Source: Lunularia cruciata
Lineage: Eukaryota; Streptophyta; Marchantiopsida; Lunulariales; Lunulariaceae
DNA length: 64,000 nucleotides
Assembly (NCBI GenBank): GCA_948567375.1
Contig: OX419758.1
Span: 45,761,001-45,825,000 of the forward strand
Direction of reading: 5' to 3'
A program made the position numbers and the translations under genes. This document shows, piece after piece, positions 1 through 10,434 of the stretch. Below the pieces are notes generated by a model. The model ran no database searches, was not told the DNA's origin, and saw nothing but the letters and a program-made list of their open reading frames with translations. Every line of letters starts with the position of its first letter. Position 1 is the first letter of the stretch.

Positions 1-198
1 CCCTAGTGTTCGAAGAAACGTGAGAGAGACGTGCACTTACGAAGACATGTGTTAAGAGTGTGGATCCTCCACTCTCCGTTCAGTAATTTTGGGGGTGGGG
101 TTGGAACTTATGCCTAAGATCTGGCGGCTTTAGTTATCATCCAAGTGGTTCAAGTTCTTATTTCATCAACTAACTAGGAGTTTTCCTCCGTTATGCAG

Positions 199-831
199 GT
201 GAACAATGACCGGAGTCGAGATTATACAAATCCAGGACTCCCAGCTAATCAACAAGCAGTTTTAGGACAGGCAGCGGCAACTGGTGGCTCAGTTTTGGAT
301 GTATCTCAGCTATCACCAACAGGATCTGGAGGCTATGGAGGGAACCAATTTGGAAGTGGTGTACACCCACCTCAAAATGATGGAGGCGCTGGGATGTCAC
401 AAAGACCTTGGGAGTATGACCAGGCCCAATCTGGTCCCAAGCCTCCTGGGGGACCCCCTATGGGTTCCGGTCCCCCCTTGTTAGGACCCGGCACCATGCC
501 TGGCAACATGGGTCCTCCTATGTCTGGTCCTGGGCCAATGTACAGAGGTCCCCCTATGCCTCCACCTCCTGGTGGCCCTGCCCCTCCTGGCGGTAGTGGT
601 GGCATGATGAACAGTCACGAGGGCCAGTTCCAAGGACCCCCTTCCTCTATGTCAATGGGACCTCCGCCTTCACACATGGGCCCTGGTATGTTGCCGGCTG
701 GGCCCAATTCCCATATGGGTCCCCCTCCTCCAGGTCATGGCATGCCACCTCATTACGGTCATCAACCCATGCATCAGGGGCCTCCTCAAGGGATGCCCAG
801 TAGCGGTGGGCCCCCCGTTTACTACATGTAG
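199..831 (+). CDS. C-terminal exon of a Pro/Gly/Met-rich low-complexity protein
   Basis: This is an open frame of about 210 codons ending at TAG 829-831. A pyrimidine-rich tract ending in TGCAG at 194-198 looks like a splice acceptor, so I take the exon to start at 199 in frame with the first in-frame ATG (193). That makes it the last exon of a gene entering from the left edge. The first ~70 residues are Asn/Gln/Gly/Ser-rich. The rest is dense in PPM, GPP and HMGP-like motifs, ending in PPVYYM. Such tails are common in plant RNA-processing and chromatin proteins (WDR33/FY, SF1 and FLX-like proteins have comparable tails), but no domain here decides between them. The overlapping antisense and +2 frames are composition shadows. 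The reading frame is fairly certain; the identity is unknown. Confidence 0.6.
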   Translation: MNNDRSRDYTNPGLPANQQAVLGQAAATGGSVLDVSQLSPTGSGGYGGNQFGSGVHPPQNDGGAGMSQRPWEYDQAQSGPKPPGGPPMGSGPPLLGPGTMPGNMGPPMSGPGPMYRGPPMPPPPGGPAPPGGSGGMMNSHEGQFQGPPSSMSMGPPPSHMGPGMLPAGPNSHMGPPPPGHGMPPHYGHQPMHQGPPQGMPSSGGPPVYYM

Positions 832-1972
832 AATTATTCTTGAGATTTTGTACTTATTCTTCATGAGAATTTTAGTAAGTTGTGAAAAGAGTTGCGATCT
901 CACGTCTAGAATTCCCTGTGGTGACTGGCGGAAACACGCTTTTCTTGTGCGACCGGCTCACATGATCATGGTCAGGTCGATATTTCATCTTATATGAGTA
1001 GGAATTGTAATATTGCCGCAGAAATCATCCTTGCCTTATGTTTCAATCATTGGGTTTGTCCCTTCATGCTTGGAAATATCGTGGCAAATTTTGTTTCAAT
1101 TACTCTCTTGTACCGCAGTATGTAGCGAATGGCAACTTGTTGATTATAGTAATATGTCGTATCTCATTAACGTAGAATATCGTGTTCGGGTTAGTAATGC
1201 TTCTGACAAGGTCGTGGTTGCCTCTAACTCATCTTTCTTACTAAGCTCGGTCGGGAAGGGAAATGATCTCCCCTAGTGAAACAGATCATAGCAGGAAGCG
1301 GGGAAATCCAGCGTTTCATAGTTTCTAGGTGAGACTTGTTTGAAGGGCCCATCTAAGGTAATTTGCGTAGCCTTGGCAAAATTGACAATGACAAAGATGG
1401 AGAAGGGAAAATTCGTAGCATTGCAGGAGATGAATTAGATGAGACAGAAAGCTTCAATAACCAGCAGGGTGTTTGTTAAGAATATGAAGAGGTTCGTTCT
1501 TCATTTGAGAGTGATTGACGATCCTCACGCATCATTGATACTGGCTGGCCGGAAATGAACTATTCTACTGACCTGGAAACTGAGACTATGAATATATCTT
1601 CAGACGTTTTCTTTGAAGGTGAAAATTGTATACCAAACACCCTTGATGACATTCAAAAATGGCGCTGCCAATATGTAAATGAAAACTCTGCGGTACCACA
1701 AGCACAGATACGGATATTTATCACACTTAAGTCCAAACCGATTATCACTCATCTCTTATGTGCATTTCAGTTCACGAAGTTTCCATTATAACTAAACAGA
1801 TTCCGAGGAAACAAACGTGTGTAGTGGACCCCCGCACCAGAAGAAACATCTGGTGGCTTGTTTCTGGAGATCATTTCACTTTTTGTGCCATCAAACTTCA
1901 CAATGCCCTACGACTCTCAGTACACCTGAACTACTGAATGTTGAAAGACTGAGTAGTGGCCAATTTATGACT
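832..1972. other. 3' flank of the first gene and intergenic DNA
   Basis: The stretch after the TAG probably holds the 3' UTR of the upstream gene. It contains only short open frames (1013-1276 and 1555-1791) without recognisable motifs, codon bias or splice context. I see no further gene. Confidence 0.4.
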
Positions 1973-2228
1973 GAAACATATTAAACTACAACCTTTTTTA
2001 TAACAAACGTAGATCATCAATGTAGATACGAACGAAAAGAAACGCAACTTGATGGCTTTGAAACATATTAAATAACACCCTTTTCTATAACATACATAGT
2101 TCATCAATGTTGATGGGAACAAAAAGAAATGCAACTTAATGACTTTGGAACGTTTTAAATTGCAACATTTTCTATAAGATACATAGTTTATCTAAGGAGA
2201 TACGAAAAATAAAGAAATGCATCTATGA
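1973..2228. repeat. ~88-bp tandem repeat, three units
   Basis: Three degenerate head-to-tail units begin near 1973, 2060 and 2148. Each contains a GAAACATATTAAA-like start, a TATAACAxACxTAG block, a TCATCAATGT block and an AAAGAAAxGCAACTT end. The spacing is 87-88 bp. An antisense open frame (1931-2134) runs through two units and is a product of the repeat. Confidence 0.75.
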
Positions 2229-3174
2229 AGGAAATATAGTGGTTGAAGGTAGGCACAGCCTCTATTGTTTACTACAACTTCTTTTTATCATATACTCTGC
2301 ATAATTCTTTGTATGAGAGCTGCAAGAACAAGCAAAATGTGGACCTATTCCGTATCTCCACAAGGTCGTTGCTTGAACACGGAAGGTCAACCTAGCATTA
2401 CTATGCATGCACTATCAAATTCAGCCTGGTTTAAAAGGAAACCCATATAATTCACTTTACTTTATGTGTATCCTCCTCTGCTATCTAGAACACATGCAGA
2501 AAACTAAAGGTCATATTATGATAAAATTATATTGATGTTTCATGTTATCAATAAGATATGCTGTGAAATAATAGGCTTTATATCGCATCATACGTTATAG
2601 CATGTTATCATAAACTGGTAGAGTAAATGATATGATAATGATAATCATTATCTTTAAATCAAAAGAAATCCAAATATATCATTCAAATAAAGCAATATGG
2701 ATAACTTCTGCATGATATATCATATTCGAGTTATGGTATTTTTCCTGAATATGAGAGATGTTATCATATAACATAGAACTCAAGAGAATGACTTAAATTA
2801 TAGTAGCACATGTCCATTATCACTATCTACATCATCATATCACAATGATGGATAATCGAATTACAGAATGAGAGGAGTCCATTCTAGCTTAAAGGAAGAG
2901 AGAGAGAGTCAAAAGTACACTAACAATAAATTATTTAATAAATTGTATTTTGAGCTAAAGGAGAGATTGTGACATTTGTATAATTTAGAATGAGATATGA
3001 AAGGCATATCTTTGTCCATTTCAAACTGTTTAGGAGTGGAATTCCCAAGTTTATCATATCAAGAAGTGTTAGTGAAGTTTACATACAAGTTATTTCTTCA
3101 TTCTTATCATTGCTCAAACTAATTCCCCACTTTATAGTGCTAAGTATTATCTTCATTTTCATTATGATAAATGA

Positions 3175-3223
<49 letters not shown>

Positions 3224-4979
3224 CAAGGATCATAAATAATTGATTCATATCTGATAAATACATCATATTCCTCATTACAAATTTTATTATGAACTTGTCG
3301 TAGTTGATAAAATTAAACAAAACAATTGATTTTGGTGAAGTCTTTGATTTTGCTATATGTTTACATTTATTATATGTGTAATAATGTTTCTATATGATTT
3401 AATGCACCATATTTATAGAAAACCTATAGTTCAATCCCTTTTATAACCTTCTTGTTATGATTTTATTATTAGGTTAATAAATTAATAAGTATAGCATTTA
3501 TAATAAAACTTTCATACATTATAATAGAATTTTATATCATGAAGTAAGTAATAAAAATGTAATAGGTGGGAAATTATTCCTCACCACCGTATTTTATCAA
3601 ATATCTAAAGTTAGTAAGGGAATAATATGCGTCAAATTTTAGTAAAGTTAGCCATCCTTCTTGAGTATGATGAAAAAATTTTAAATTTTATTTTCCTATT
3701 TGTATATTATACTTATCTTATCTAGTTATTAATTGTCTTAACCCTTGTCATATCATTTGTGGCTAAGTAGCTAGTTTGCTAGGACATCTGGGCTGGCAAT
3801 CACAAATTGTGGTAGCAACCACTAATATGCTACTTAACATGCCTTCTGTACTGGTAGATCTACTTCAATATTTTCATGTTACTTTTTGTACCATAAGGGA
3901 GAGTTATATGTGCTATTAGTGCTATGCTTCTTGGTTTGTATAAGAAGGATTATTTTCCAATTGAAGCCTTAGTGGACTCATTTCTTATTGTTGAACCTCT
4001 TTAGGTTTGACTTTGATAGAGAGAGTTAGCAAATGTACCTTAGATTCTTTCAATGCTAGAGTAGGTTTGGCTTGGTTGAGTGTAATTACATTGTCCATTT
4101 GCAAAGGATATATGTGGTTTTGATTCTCAAATAAAGAAATTCTAGTATAGAAATTTGAGTTCCAAAAGTGAGTATTTATGGTATCTCCATGTAGGCAATT
4201 TTAACTTTGATCTTTATGTAGAAGTCATTTTGGTATAGACATTTGAAGATAAAAGGTGGACTTGATGCTGAAATATGTAGCAAATATATAAAGATAGAAC
4301 AAAGATTAATTTTAAGATTAAGTTTAGATTAATTTTGTTGCATAAAATTGATAATGTTTAAATATAAAAATTTAATCAATAATTTGATTACAAGAGATAG
4401 AAACTTTGAAAATTCAGTTGGATTTCCTTTCAATTTTCTTTGATTGTGCAAAAATGTCATTAAATTTTATACAAAAAATTGATTGATGGTGTAAATGAGT
4501 GGAATTATGCTACATAATTTGTACAAAAATAACATTTTAGATATAAAATTAAAGAAAGGAGTATTGAATTGGAGTAGAAGGTACTCAAATTTCTACAATT
4601 ACAAGCCAAATTGGATCAAGAAACTTAGATTTCAAGTCAATTTTGTGCATGATTCATAATTGAGCTCAAATTACCCAACTATGGATTTAGAGAAGATATC
4701 CTAAATTAGCAAGGATTTAGTGTTATAGCAAGTGTACCACCTTGGCTCATTTTGGCATATTGAGGCTCTAAGGCACAATAGTTATGGATTAGATAAGCTA
4801 CAAGGGACAACAATTAAGCTTGTTGGCATGAGACTTGTCCTTTTAGCTATATTCTTGTAGTAATTTGTCAAATTTTGGCCATCCATCGAGTTGGTATACA
4901 ATAGTGTACTCTTACTTCTTATCTTTGGTCAAGTTGTACCTATATCTATATGTTTATATCCTTAGCTAAGGGAAAAAGG
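2229..4979. other. AT-rich intergenic DNA without a recognisable gene
   Basis: This is very AT-rich sequence with frequent stops in all frames and a TA microsatellite. I see no coding domains, tRNA genes or LTR ends. It may hold old, unrecognisable transposon remains. Confidence 0.4.
3179..3220. repeat. (TA)n microsatellite
   Basis: About 21 uninterrupted TA dinucleotides are flanked by AT-rich unique sequence. The Tyr-Ile run in an ORF spanning it is an artefact of the repeat. Confidence 0.97.
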
Positions 4980-5789
4980 GAACCATATAAAACATATGAA
5001 GGATAGGAAGACCCCATCAAGCCGTACAAGGTAGAGAAAAAAGAGGTAAAATAGGGCTAGGTCCCAATAGTACCGATATGAAAAGTGTGCACTATCGCAC
5101 CTAAGAGATCCGAGTTATGCAAGTTGTAACGTTAACACAATATTGAAGTATCCAAAGAAGCATCACCTAGTGTGATTTCTCTCCTATGGATTGCACTAGC
5201 TAATGCCTTTATAGAGCAATAGACATACTTTTTCTAAATTATGCTATAAAGTATGAGAGTGAGAGGAGTACCTCTTGACATCTAATATGATAAGCTTTTG
5301 CAAACTCCCTGAAAAATGTGTCAAATGCCGTGTTTATTGCTCCATATAACTTCAAGACTAGGGGAACAAAGAGATGACCTCACTACATACCCCTATACTT
5401 GGAGACCTTGAGTGTTGTTGCTCCGCTCATCACCCATCTAAGAAGATGAGTAATCACTCTTTCCAAAATTGCATCATGCATTGAATTGGTAACCACAACA
5501 TCATCCATTATCACCTGATCATCTTGGACCAAGTATAAGTCTACTTTGACACATGTCGCTTGCAAAGCATACAAATGCTCCTTCAAGCAAGGTTCCACTC
5601 TCTAATACCATATCAAACATTATATCCCTAATGGCATCATGGGTAGCTATCTTCTATCCTCCAAAAGGACATCGTGTCATATAGACCACTGCTACATCTA
5701 GTGTAGAACCACACTACCAAGTGAGTAAAAAAGATGTAGACGAGTAGACCAAACCTAGGTGAAACCTCATCATTCTAGAGAGGGCAATT
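4980..5789 (-). mobile_element. Family R non-LTR element copy R1, 3' part (5' part at 10435-11085)
   Basis: The minus strand reads from a degraded pol C-terminus (about 5600 down to 5270, including SKYRGM and a following Asp-Thr-Phe block) into a 3' UTR containing GGGGTCTTCC-like and CCCATTTTACCTC-like blocks near 4990-5070. The same order is found in copy R2 at 26160-26820 and, as 3' ends only, at 17964-18114 and near 38940. The copy is interrupted exactly at 5789/10435 by chromovirus G1. Family R carries a reverse transcriptase of the non-LTR type (see the RT entry at 28000-28990). It is decayed and inactive. Confidence 0.75.
5383..5598 (-). pseudogene. Decayed C-terminus of family R pol (copy R1)
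   Basis: A 71-codon open remnant aligns by eye with the equivalent frame of copy R2 (26327-26665). Shared are a Gln-Val-x-Ile/Met-Asp-Asp/Val-Val-Val block, an Asn-Ser-Met/Thr-Asn-Ser block, VITHxLxWxMSxxT and SKYRGM. Downstream, the homologous Ala-Phe-Asp-Thr-Phe segment continues out of frame near 5270-5340, showing that this is a frameshifted pseudogene. The function is inferred from the family only. Confidence 0.6.
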
Positions 5790-6105
5790 TGTAACAATAT
5801 GGGGTTTAGTAACAAAGTTAGTCAAGGCTAAAAAAGTAGTGAATAGGCCAAATTAGCCTAGAATATCCTAGACGTATCTAGGAAGCTTCTTGGGAAGCTT
5901 CCCACTAGCTTAGCTTGCACCGCAAGTAGGTAGTTTATAGAAGGAAGCTTCTTGAGAAGCTTCTCGGTTGACTTGGCTTGCACTCCAAGAAAGCAGTATG
6001 CTCCCTATAAATACAAGAGCCAAGCTTTTGGAGTTTTCCCACATTCAAGTGTCCCAATGTGATCTTCCATTCTCCTATTTCTCTCCTCGGTCTTGGTCTT
6101 TTACA
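5790..6105 (+). repeat. 5' LTR of chromovirus G1
   Basis: It begins TGTAACAATATGG and ends TTTTACA, matching the repeat at 10031-10434, which contains an extra block in the middle. A TATA-like CTATAAATA lies at 6004-6012. Upstream of it, the palindrome GAAGCTTC occurs four times (5882, 5894, 5944, 5956). The boundary fits the adjacent primer binding site. Confidence 0.88.
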
Positions 6106-6106
6106 T

Positions 6107-6118
6107 TGGTATTAGAGC
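6107..6118 (+). other. tRNA primer binding site of G1
   Basis: TGGTATTAGAGC lies one base after the LTR end. It differs by one base from the usual plant initiator-methionine tRNA primer site, TGGTATCAGAGC. The G2 copy has TGTTATTAGAGT at the same place (55482-55493). Confidence 0.85.
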
Positions 6119-6375
6119 AGGAATGGGATGGATGGAATTTATGGACCACCAAATCTACTTCTGCCAAACCATTGGGATTTTTGTGTCCAAGTACTACCCA
6201 AGCATCGCTTCATACAATTCATCACCTCATGCTTTGGATAGGATTTTTTGCATATGATCACCTTGTCCAAGGAACCCCTAGTGCTTCCGGTTATAACTTA
6301 TGGAGAACGGTGGACATGTTGCATGTATGTGTTAGTAAATTAGATAAATTGGGGATAAAGTGATACAGTAGAAGC

Positions 6376-7262
6376 CATGGCGGTGATGCCTAAAGTTATC
6401 CTTTCTATGTAACAACAAATTGAGCACCTTACTCAATTGTTGAATGAACAAGACCATCATAGACAAGAGCATGTAGAGAGAGTACCAATTCAAGAAGGAG
6501 AAGAGCGAATCCGATTTCCAAAGCCTAAGGTATTTGAAGGCAAGAACCTTCCATGTGCAATGGAATTTTTTTTTGATTGTGAACATTACTTCAAAGCAAC
6601 AAACCTTCAAGATGAACGAAGAAGCAAAATCTATTGGCCTCAAGCCAATTGGATGGAGTGGCTAAATTATGGTGGCAATTCAAAGTGGAAAGAGTTGAGC
6701 AATAATTTGTCACGCCAATCTTGACATGGAAAGAATTCATGAGTGCAATAATTGGGTGGTTCCAAGCTATAAACGCCACACGGGTTGCATCAGATAAGTT
6801 GGCAGAATTGAAGTAGATTGGCTCGGTAAGAAGCTACATCACTCAATTCCAAAACACCATTATGCAAATTTTGGATATATTAGATGGAAAAGCTCTAGAT
6901 CTCTTTGTGAGAGGCTTGACGTCCCACACCAAACTGGAAGTGACTATGCGTGAGCCCAAAGACTTGGAGGAAGCCATACATCCATTGGTTGCAACAACTT
7001 GGTCTTGACCTCAGCATTCCCTGAACCCACCCACACACTACACACCGGTGGAGGAGCCAATAGCAATGGAGATCAATTCACTCCAACAAAGACCACTTGG
7101 CACAACAGATCGTGAAAGATTATGATAAAATGACAGATGTTTCTATTGTTGCCAAATTGGACACCGCATTGTAGAGTGTCCACTCAAGAATGAGCGACCT
7201 TGACACGTCGCCCAAATGGAATTTGTGGAGCAAAGTGATCAAGGAAACAAGGAACCCCAATA
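6376..7262 (+). pseudogene. gag of chromovirus G1 (decayed)
   Basis: A frame starting ATGGCGGTGATGCC at 6376 runs through a Gln/Glu/His-rich N-terminus (EQDHHRQEHVERV) and a conserved KPKVFEGKNL segment that opens a Ty3-type capsid region. It reaches a CCHC zinc knuckle at about 7142-7190 (residues CCQIGHRIVEC). The homologous G2 frame starts at 55754. Several in-frame stops interrupt it. One, TAG at 6814-6816, corresponds to CAG at 56214-56216 in G2, so it arose by C-to-T change. It encoded the structural polyprotein that packages element RNA. Confidence 0.7.
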
Positions 7263-7289
7263 GGAGATTTTGAGCCACCTATTAGGAAC

Positions 7290-7650
7290 TTGATTAGTTC
7301 CAATGGGATTAAAGGCTTGACCTATGCAAGTTTGCTTCACTTGCAAGGTATGATATCTGATCATGGTTGTAACATTTTGGTTGATTTTGGAAGTTCAGAA
7401 AATTGCATGTCCATGCAATTAGTAAAAGAATTGGGTATTGCTATCAAGCCAATAATTGGAAGTAGATTGATGATGGCGGATGGAAGAAAGAGTATCTGCA
7501 TTCCGTACCTCGCATCCAATTACCTTCAAGATTGGGAAGGAGTATTTGGAGTGCATGAGGTTTGTAGTGGCACCTCTACACTATGATGTCATTCTAGGAC
7601 TACCTTGACTTGAATGTCATAACGATCAATTTGATTGGACCCAATGACAA
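7290..7650 (+). pseudogene. Aspartic protease region of G1
   Basis: An open frame at 7290-7586 contains LVDFGSSENCMSMQL, the expected position of the retropepsin D-S/T-G loop (here Asp-Phe-Gly-Ser-Ser). It is followed by a beta-rich GSRLMMADG segment. After about 7586 the frame shifts, but a PLxYDVILGLP-like stretch continues. The role would be cleavage of Gag-Pol. The changed active-site context and frameshifts indicate a dead gene. G2 shows the same region at about 56700-57060. Confidence 0.6.
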
Positions 7651-7714
7651 ATCCAAGTACAACACTAAGGTAGGAATGCAGATACTTCTTGGGACTAAGG
7701 ATAGTTAGTCCCAA

Positions 7715-7894
7715 GATGGGAAGTTTGTAAGGAAAGTAGCCATAGAACAAGCTTTGGAAGAAGAGAAGCCCCAAGATGGGAAGTTTGTAAAGAAAGCAGC
7801 CATAGAGCAAGCTTTGAAGGAAGACAAGTCCTGAGATGGAAAGTTTGTCAATGAAGCAACTATAGAGGAAGCTTTGGAGGAAGATAAGTTTGTT
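7715..7894 (+). repeat. In-frame 60-bp tandem repeat in the G1 pol (three units)
   Basis: Exact 60-bp units begin at 7715, 7775 and 7835. Each encodes a 20-residue motif of the form DGKFVxKxAIEQALEExKxQ. The repeat sits between protease and RT. G2 has five units of the same repeat at 62714-63013. Confidence 0.9.
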
Positions 7895-8692
7895 TTTACA
7901 GTGTGGATCAAGCCTATTGTACAAGGAGAATCCAAGGAGCCTCATCAAGCAATGGTTGAACACATAGTTCAAGAGTTTGTGGACGTGTTTTTGGATGATC
8001 CTGCTGAAGGATTACCCTTTGATCGTGGTATGCCCTTCAAGATTGAGTTAGTACCAAGGAGTACTCTAGTGAGTAGACCAATCTATCGGCTCTCACCAAA
8101 GGAGTTGGAGGAGTTGCAAACAACACTTACGGAGTTGTTGGAGAAGAACTTCATACAACATAGTACATCTCCTTGAGGAGTACCAATACTATTCTTTCCA
8201 AAGAAGGATGGAGGACTTTGTTTCTATATTGATTATCGTGAGATCAATAAATAGATCCTTTGCCTTGAATTGATGAATTGCTTGATCAATTGAGTGGAGC
8301 ATGATACTTTTCCAAGTTGAATCTTTGCAGCAACTACTGGAAAATCTCCATTAATAAGGAGGATGTGCAAAAAGACTGCCTTTTGCACAAGGTATGGATA
8401 TTTTGAGTGGAGAGTTTTGTCTTTTGGGCTCACTAATGCTCCAACAATCTTCATGGATCATATGCATTGGGTGTTGGATGGACTGTTGGATTGGTACGTG
8501 GTGGTGTTCTTGGATGATATCTTAATCTATAGCAAAACAGAGGCAAAACATGTAAATCACGTGCAAGAAGTCCTAAGGCGACTACGACAATGGAAGTTTT
8601 ATTGCAAGAAGTTGAAGTGTGCCCTTTGGCAGAAGGAAGTTACCTTCTTGGGTCACAAGATCTCATCAAAGGGGATCAAGATGACTTACTAA
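7895..8692 (+). pseudogene. Reverse transcriptase of chromovirus G1
   Basis: The order of motifs is typical of Ty3/gypsy RT: the pre-RT segment (VPRSTLVSRPIYRLSP, LLEKNFIQHSTSP), then FPKKDGGLC, FGLTNAPTIFMDHM, catalytic FLDDILIYSK near 8505-8535, and FLGHKISSKGI near 8645-8680. Stops occur after the SP motif (TGA at 8174-8176, where SPWG is usual) and in the middle. The RT would copy element RNA in the virus-like particle. After SSKGIKMTY the frame ends and integrase follows with no RNase H. Confidence 0.8.
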
Positions 8693-9510
8693 TTGTTGGT
8701 CACATGGGTGTAAACAAGACCTTGGGTATTCTCTAATGCCAATGGTGGTGGCCCAACATGACACGAGATGTCTGAGATATTTTCTGATCATGTGAGAGTT
8801 TCCAACGCAACAAGGCCAATAACCCAAAACCGAGTGGACTCTTTCAACCACTTCCCATTCCATCTGCTTGATGAAAACACGTGAGCTTAGATCTCATTAC
8901 ATCCTTGTCCAAGACAAAGAAAGGTCACACAACAATTATGGTGTTTGTGGATAAGCTTAGTAAGCAAATCCACTTGGCACCAACCTTTGATACCATGGAT
9001 GCTCCAATGTTAGTGCAACTCTACTTTGACAATGTCTTTAAGCATCATGGGATATCGCATGTACTCATCTCTGACCGTGATCCTTGATTCAACATCATGG
9101 GATGCCTTATGTACTCATCTTTGACCGTGATCCTTGATTCAATGGAAAGTTTTGTCAAGCACTCTTCCAGATACTTGGCACCAAGCTTGCTTTGTCTATG
9201 ACCTATCATCCTCAAACTGATGGAAAAATTGAATGTGCAAATTGAACCTTGGAGGATATACTTCAAGCCTTCATCAACATTCACCATACCAATTGGGATG
9301 AATGTCTTACAATTACGGAGTTTGCACACAATAACTCCAAACAGGCAAGCACCAGATTCTCTCCTTTCTTTCTCAATTTTGGCCAAGATCCACTTGTTCC
9401 AAATTCCATTCTTTCTCCTCCTCCATCTCATGTCCCACATACTTCAACCTTCTTGACCACCATATCCCAATCCCTCCATCAAGCCAAGTCTAATCTCCTT
9501 GTTGCTTAAA
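8693..9510 (+). pseudogene. Integrase of chromovirus G1 (zinc-binding and DDE core)
   Basis: Immediately after RT come remnants of the HHCC domain (GHMGVNKTLGIL, WWWPNMTRDV, ESFQRNKANN), then the catalytic core. Its first Asp lies in VSLDLITSL near 8881, the second Asp in LISDRDP near 9065-9085, and the Glu in HPQTDGKIECAN near 9200-9235. Then comes the EFAHNNSKQASTRFSPF segment to about 9510. A ~54-bp direct duplication splits the second-Asp region. The active protein would insert element cDNA. This copy has stops in the zinc domain and core. Confidence 0.8.
9041..9146 (+). repeat. ~54-bp direct duplication inside the integrase core
   Basis: The block CATCATGGGATxxC...GTACTCATCT...GACCGTGATCCTTGATTCAA occurs twice head to tail (about 9048-9093 and 9098-9143) with few differences. 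It duplicates the stretch around the second catalytic Asp and so breaks the domain. Confidence 0.85.
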
Positions 9511-9637
9511 ATTGTTAGAAACAATATGCAGACCACCATCGTCGTGATCTCACCTTTCAAGTTGATGACAAAGTCATGCTCTCCTCTAGTAAATTACCCC
9601 TCCCACTTGATGCACAATTTTGTAAATTCACCTCTCA

Positions 9638-9955
9638 TTGGATAAGATCTTCAATGTCACCCAAATCATCTCTCTTGTTGCTTATCGACTTGCCTTGCCT
9701 TGTCATATGCCCATCCTTCTTATCTTCCATGTTTCCAAGGTAAAACCCTTTGTTCCTAATCCATATTCTTTCTCCTCTTGTGTCCAACCTCCTTCTCCTC
9801 CCATCCATATCCATGATCATGAGGAGTGTGAAATTGATCATATACTTACACGTCACCACATCCAACACGGCCACCGACAACATATAGAGTACAAGGTCCT
9901 TTGGAAGGGCTATCCCCTTCATGATGCCACTTGGGAGCCTCTTTCTCATCTCTAG
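9638..9955 (+). pseudogene. Integrase C-terminus with chromodomain (G1)
   Basis: The last ~45 codons (about 9821-9955) read as a chromodomain: EIDHILTRHH, then IEYKVLWKGYPLHDATWEP, with the aromatic and Trp-Glu positions of the chromo fold. In chromoviruses this domain closes the integrase and is thought to steer insertion to particular histone marks. The preceding frame retains the basic pre-chromo linker (KVKPFVPNP). The 105-codon stretch is open but detached from the integrase core by frameshifts. Confidence 0.8.
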
Positions 9956-10030
9956 AATGCACAAATAGCCATCCAGGAGTTTGAAGCTTCAATGGCAATG
10001 AAGACATCACCAACTAGCAATGAGGGAATA

Positions 10031-10434
10031 TATAACAATATGGAGTTTAGTAACGAAGTTGGTCAAGGCTAATGAAGTAGTGAATAAGCCAAATTAGCCT
10101 AGAATACCTTAGAAGTATCTAGGAAACTTCTTGGGAAGCTTCCTACTAGCTTAGCTTGCACCCCAAGTAGGTAATTTCTAGAAGGAAGCTTCCAACCAAC
10201 TTAGCTTGCATGCCAAGTAGGCGGCTTCAAGAAGGAAGCTTCTTGAGAAGCTTCCCGGTTAACTTGGCTTGCACTCCAAGAAAGAAACTCAAAGAAGCTT
10301 CTCAAGAGCCTTGTATGCTCCCTATAAATATGAGAGCCAAAGCTCATGCTAGACATTTGGAGTTTTCCCACATTCAAGTGTCCCAATGTGATCTTCCATT
10401 CTCCTATTTCTCTCCTTGGTCTTAGTCTTTTACA
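10031..10434 (+). repeat. 3' LTR of chromovirus G1
   Basis: It starts TATAACAATATGG (first G changed to A relative to the 5' LTR) and ends TTTTACA. It is ~88 bp longer than the 5' LTR because of an extra AAGCTTCC...CAAGTAGG block and an AAAGAAGCTTCTCAAGAG block. The TATA-like CTATAAATATG is conserved. Divergence between the two LTRs marks an old insertion with internal loss or gain of repeated blocks. Confidence 0.88.

Larger units (their letters stand above)
5790..10434 (+). mobile_element. Ty3/gypsy chromovirus G1, near full length, decayed
   Basis: This is a complete LTR element: 5' LTR 5790-6105, primer binding site 6107-6118, gag with a CCHC knuckle, protease, RT, integrase, chromodomain and 3' LTR 10031-10434. 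Flanking 5-mers CAATT (5785-5789) and CGATT (10435-10439) look like a target duplication with one mismatch. The insertion interrupts family R copy R1. The intact, uninterrupted relative of the target is visible in R2 near 27655-27670. RNase H is missing and stops and frameshifts are frequent, so the copy is dead. A second copy, G2, lies at 55320-64000. Confidence 0.88.

Noticed and set aside
372-605. Antisense Gly/Pro-rich frame opposite the first exon
   Set aside because: A low-complexity shadow of the GPP/MPP-coding sequence on the plus strand.
2990-3235. Frame with a Tyr-Ile repeat end
   Set aside because: The C-terminal third is the (TA)n microsatellite and the rest has no coding features.
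5968-6363. A 131-codon open frame starting in the 5' LTR of G1
   Set aside because: It spans the LTR, primer binding site and untranslated leader and ends before gag. No conserved motif is present and the G2 leader does not keep the frame.
7715-7894. The 60-bp periodicity could be an artefact of the 60-base line layout
   Set aside because: The units carry independent substitutions, keep one reading frame, and recur with a different phase and number in G2 at 62714-63013.
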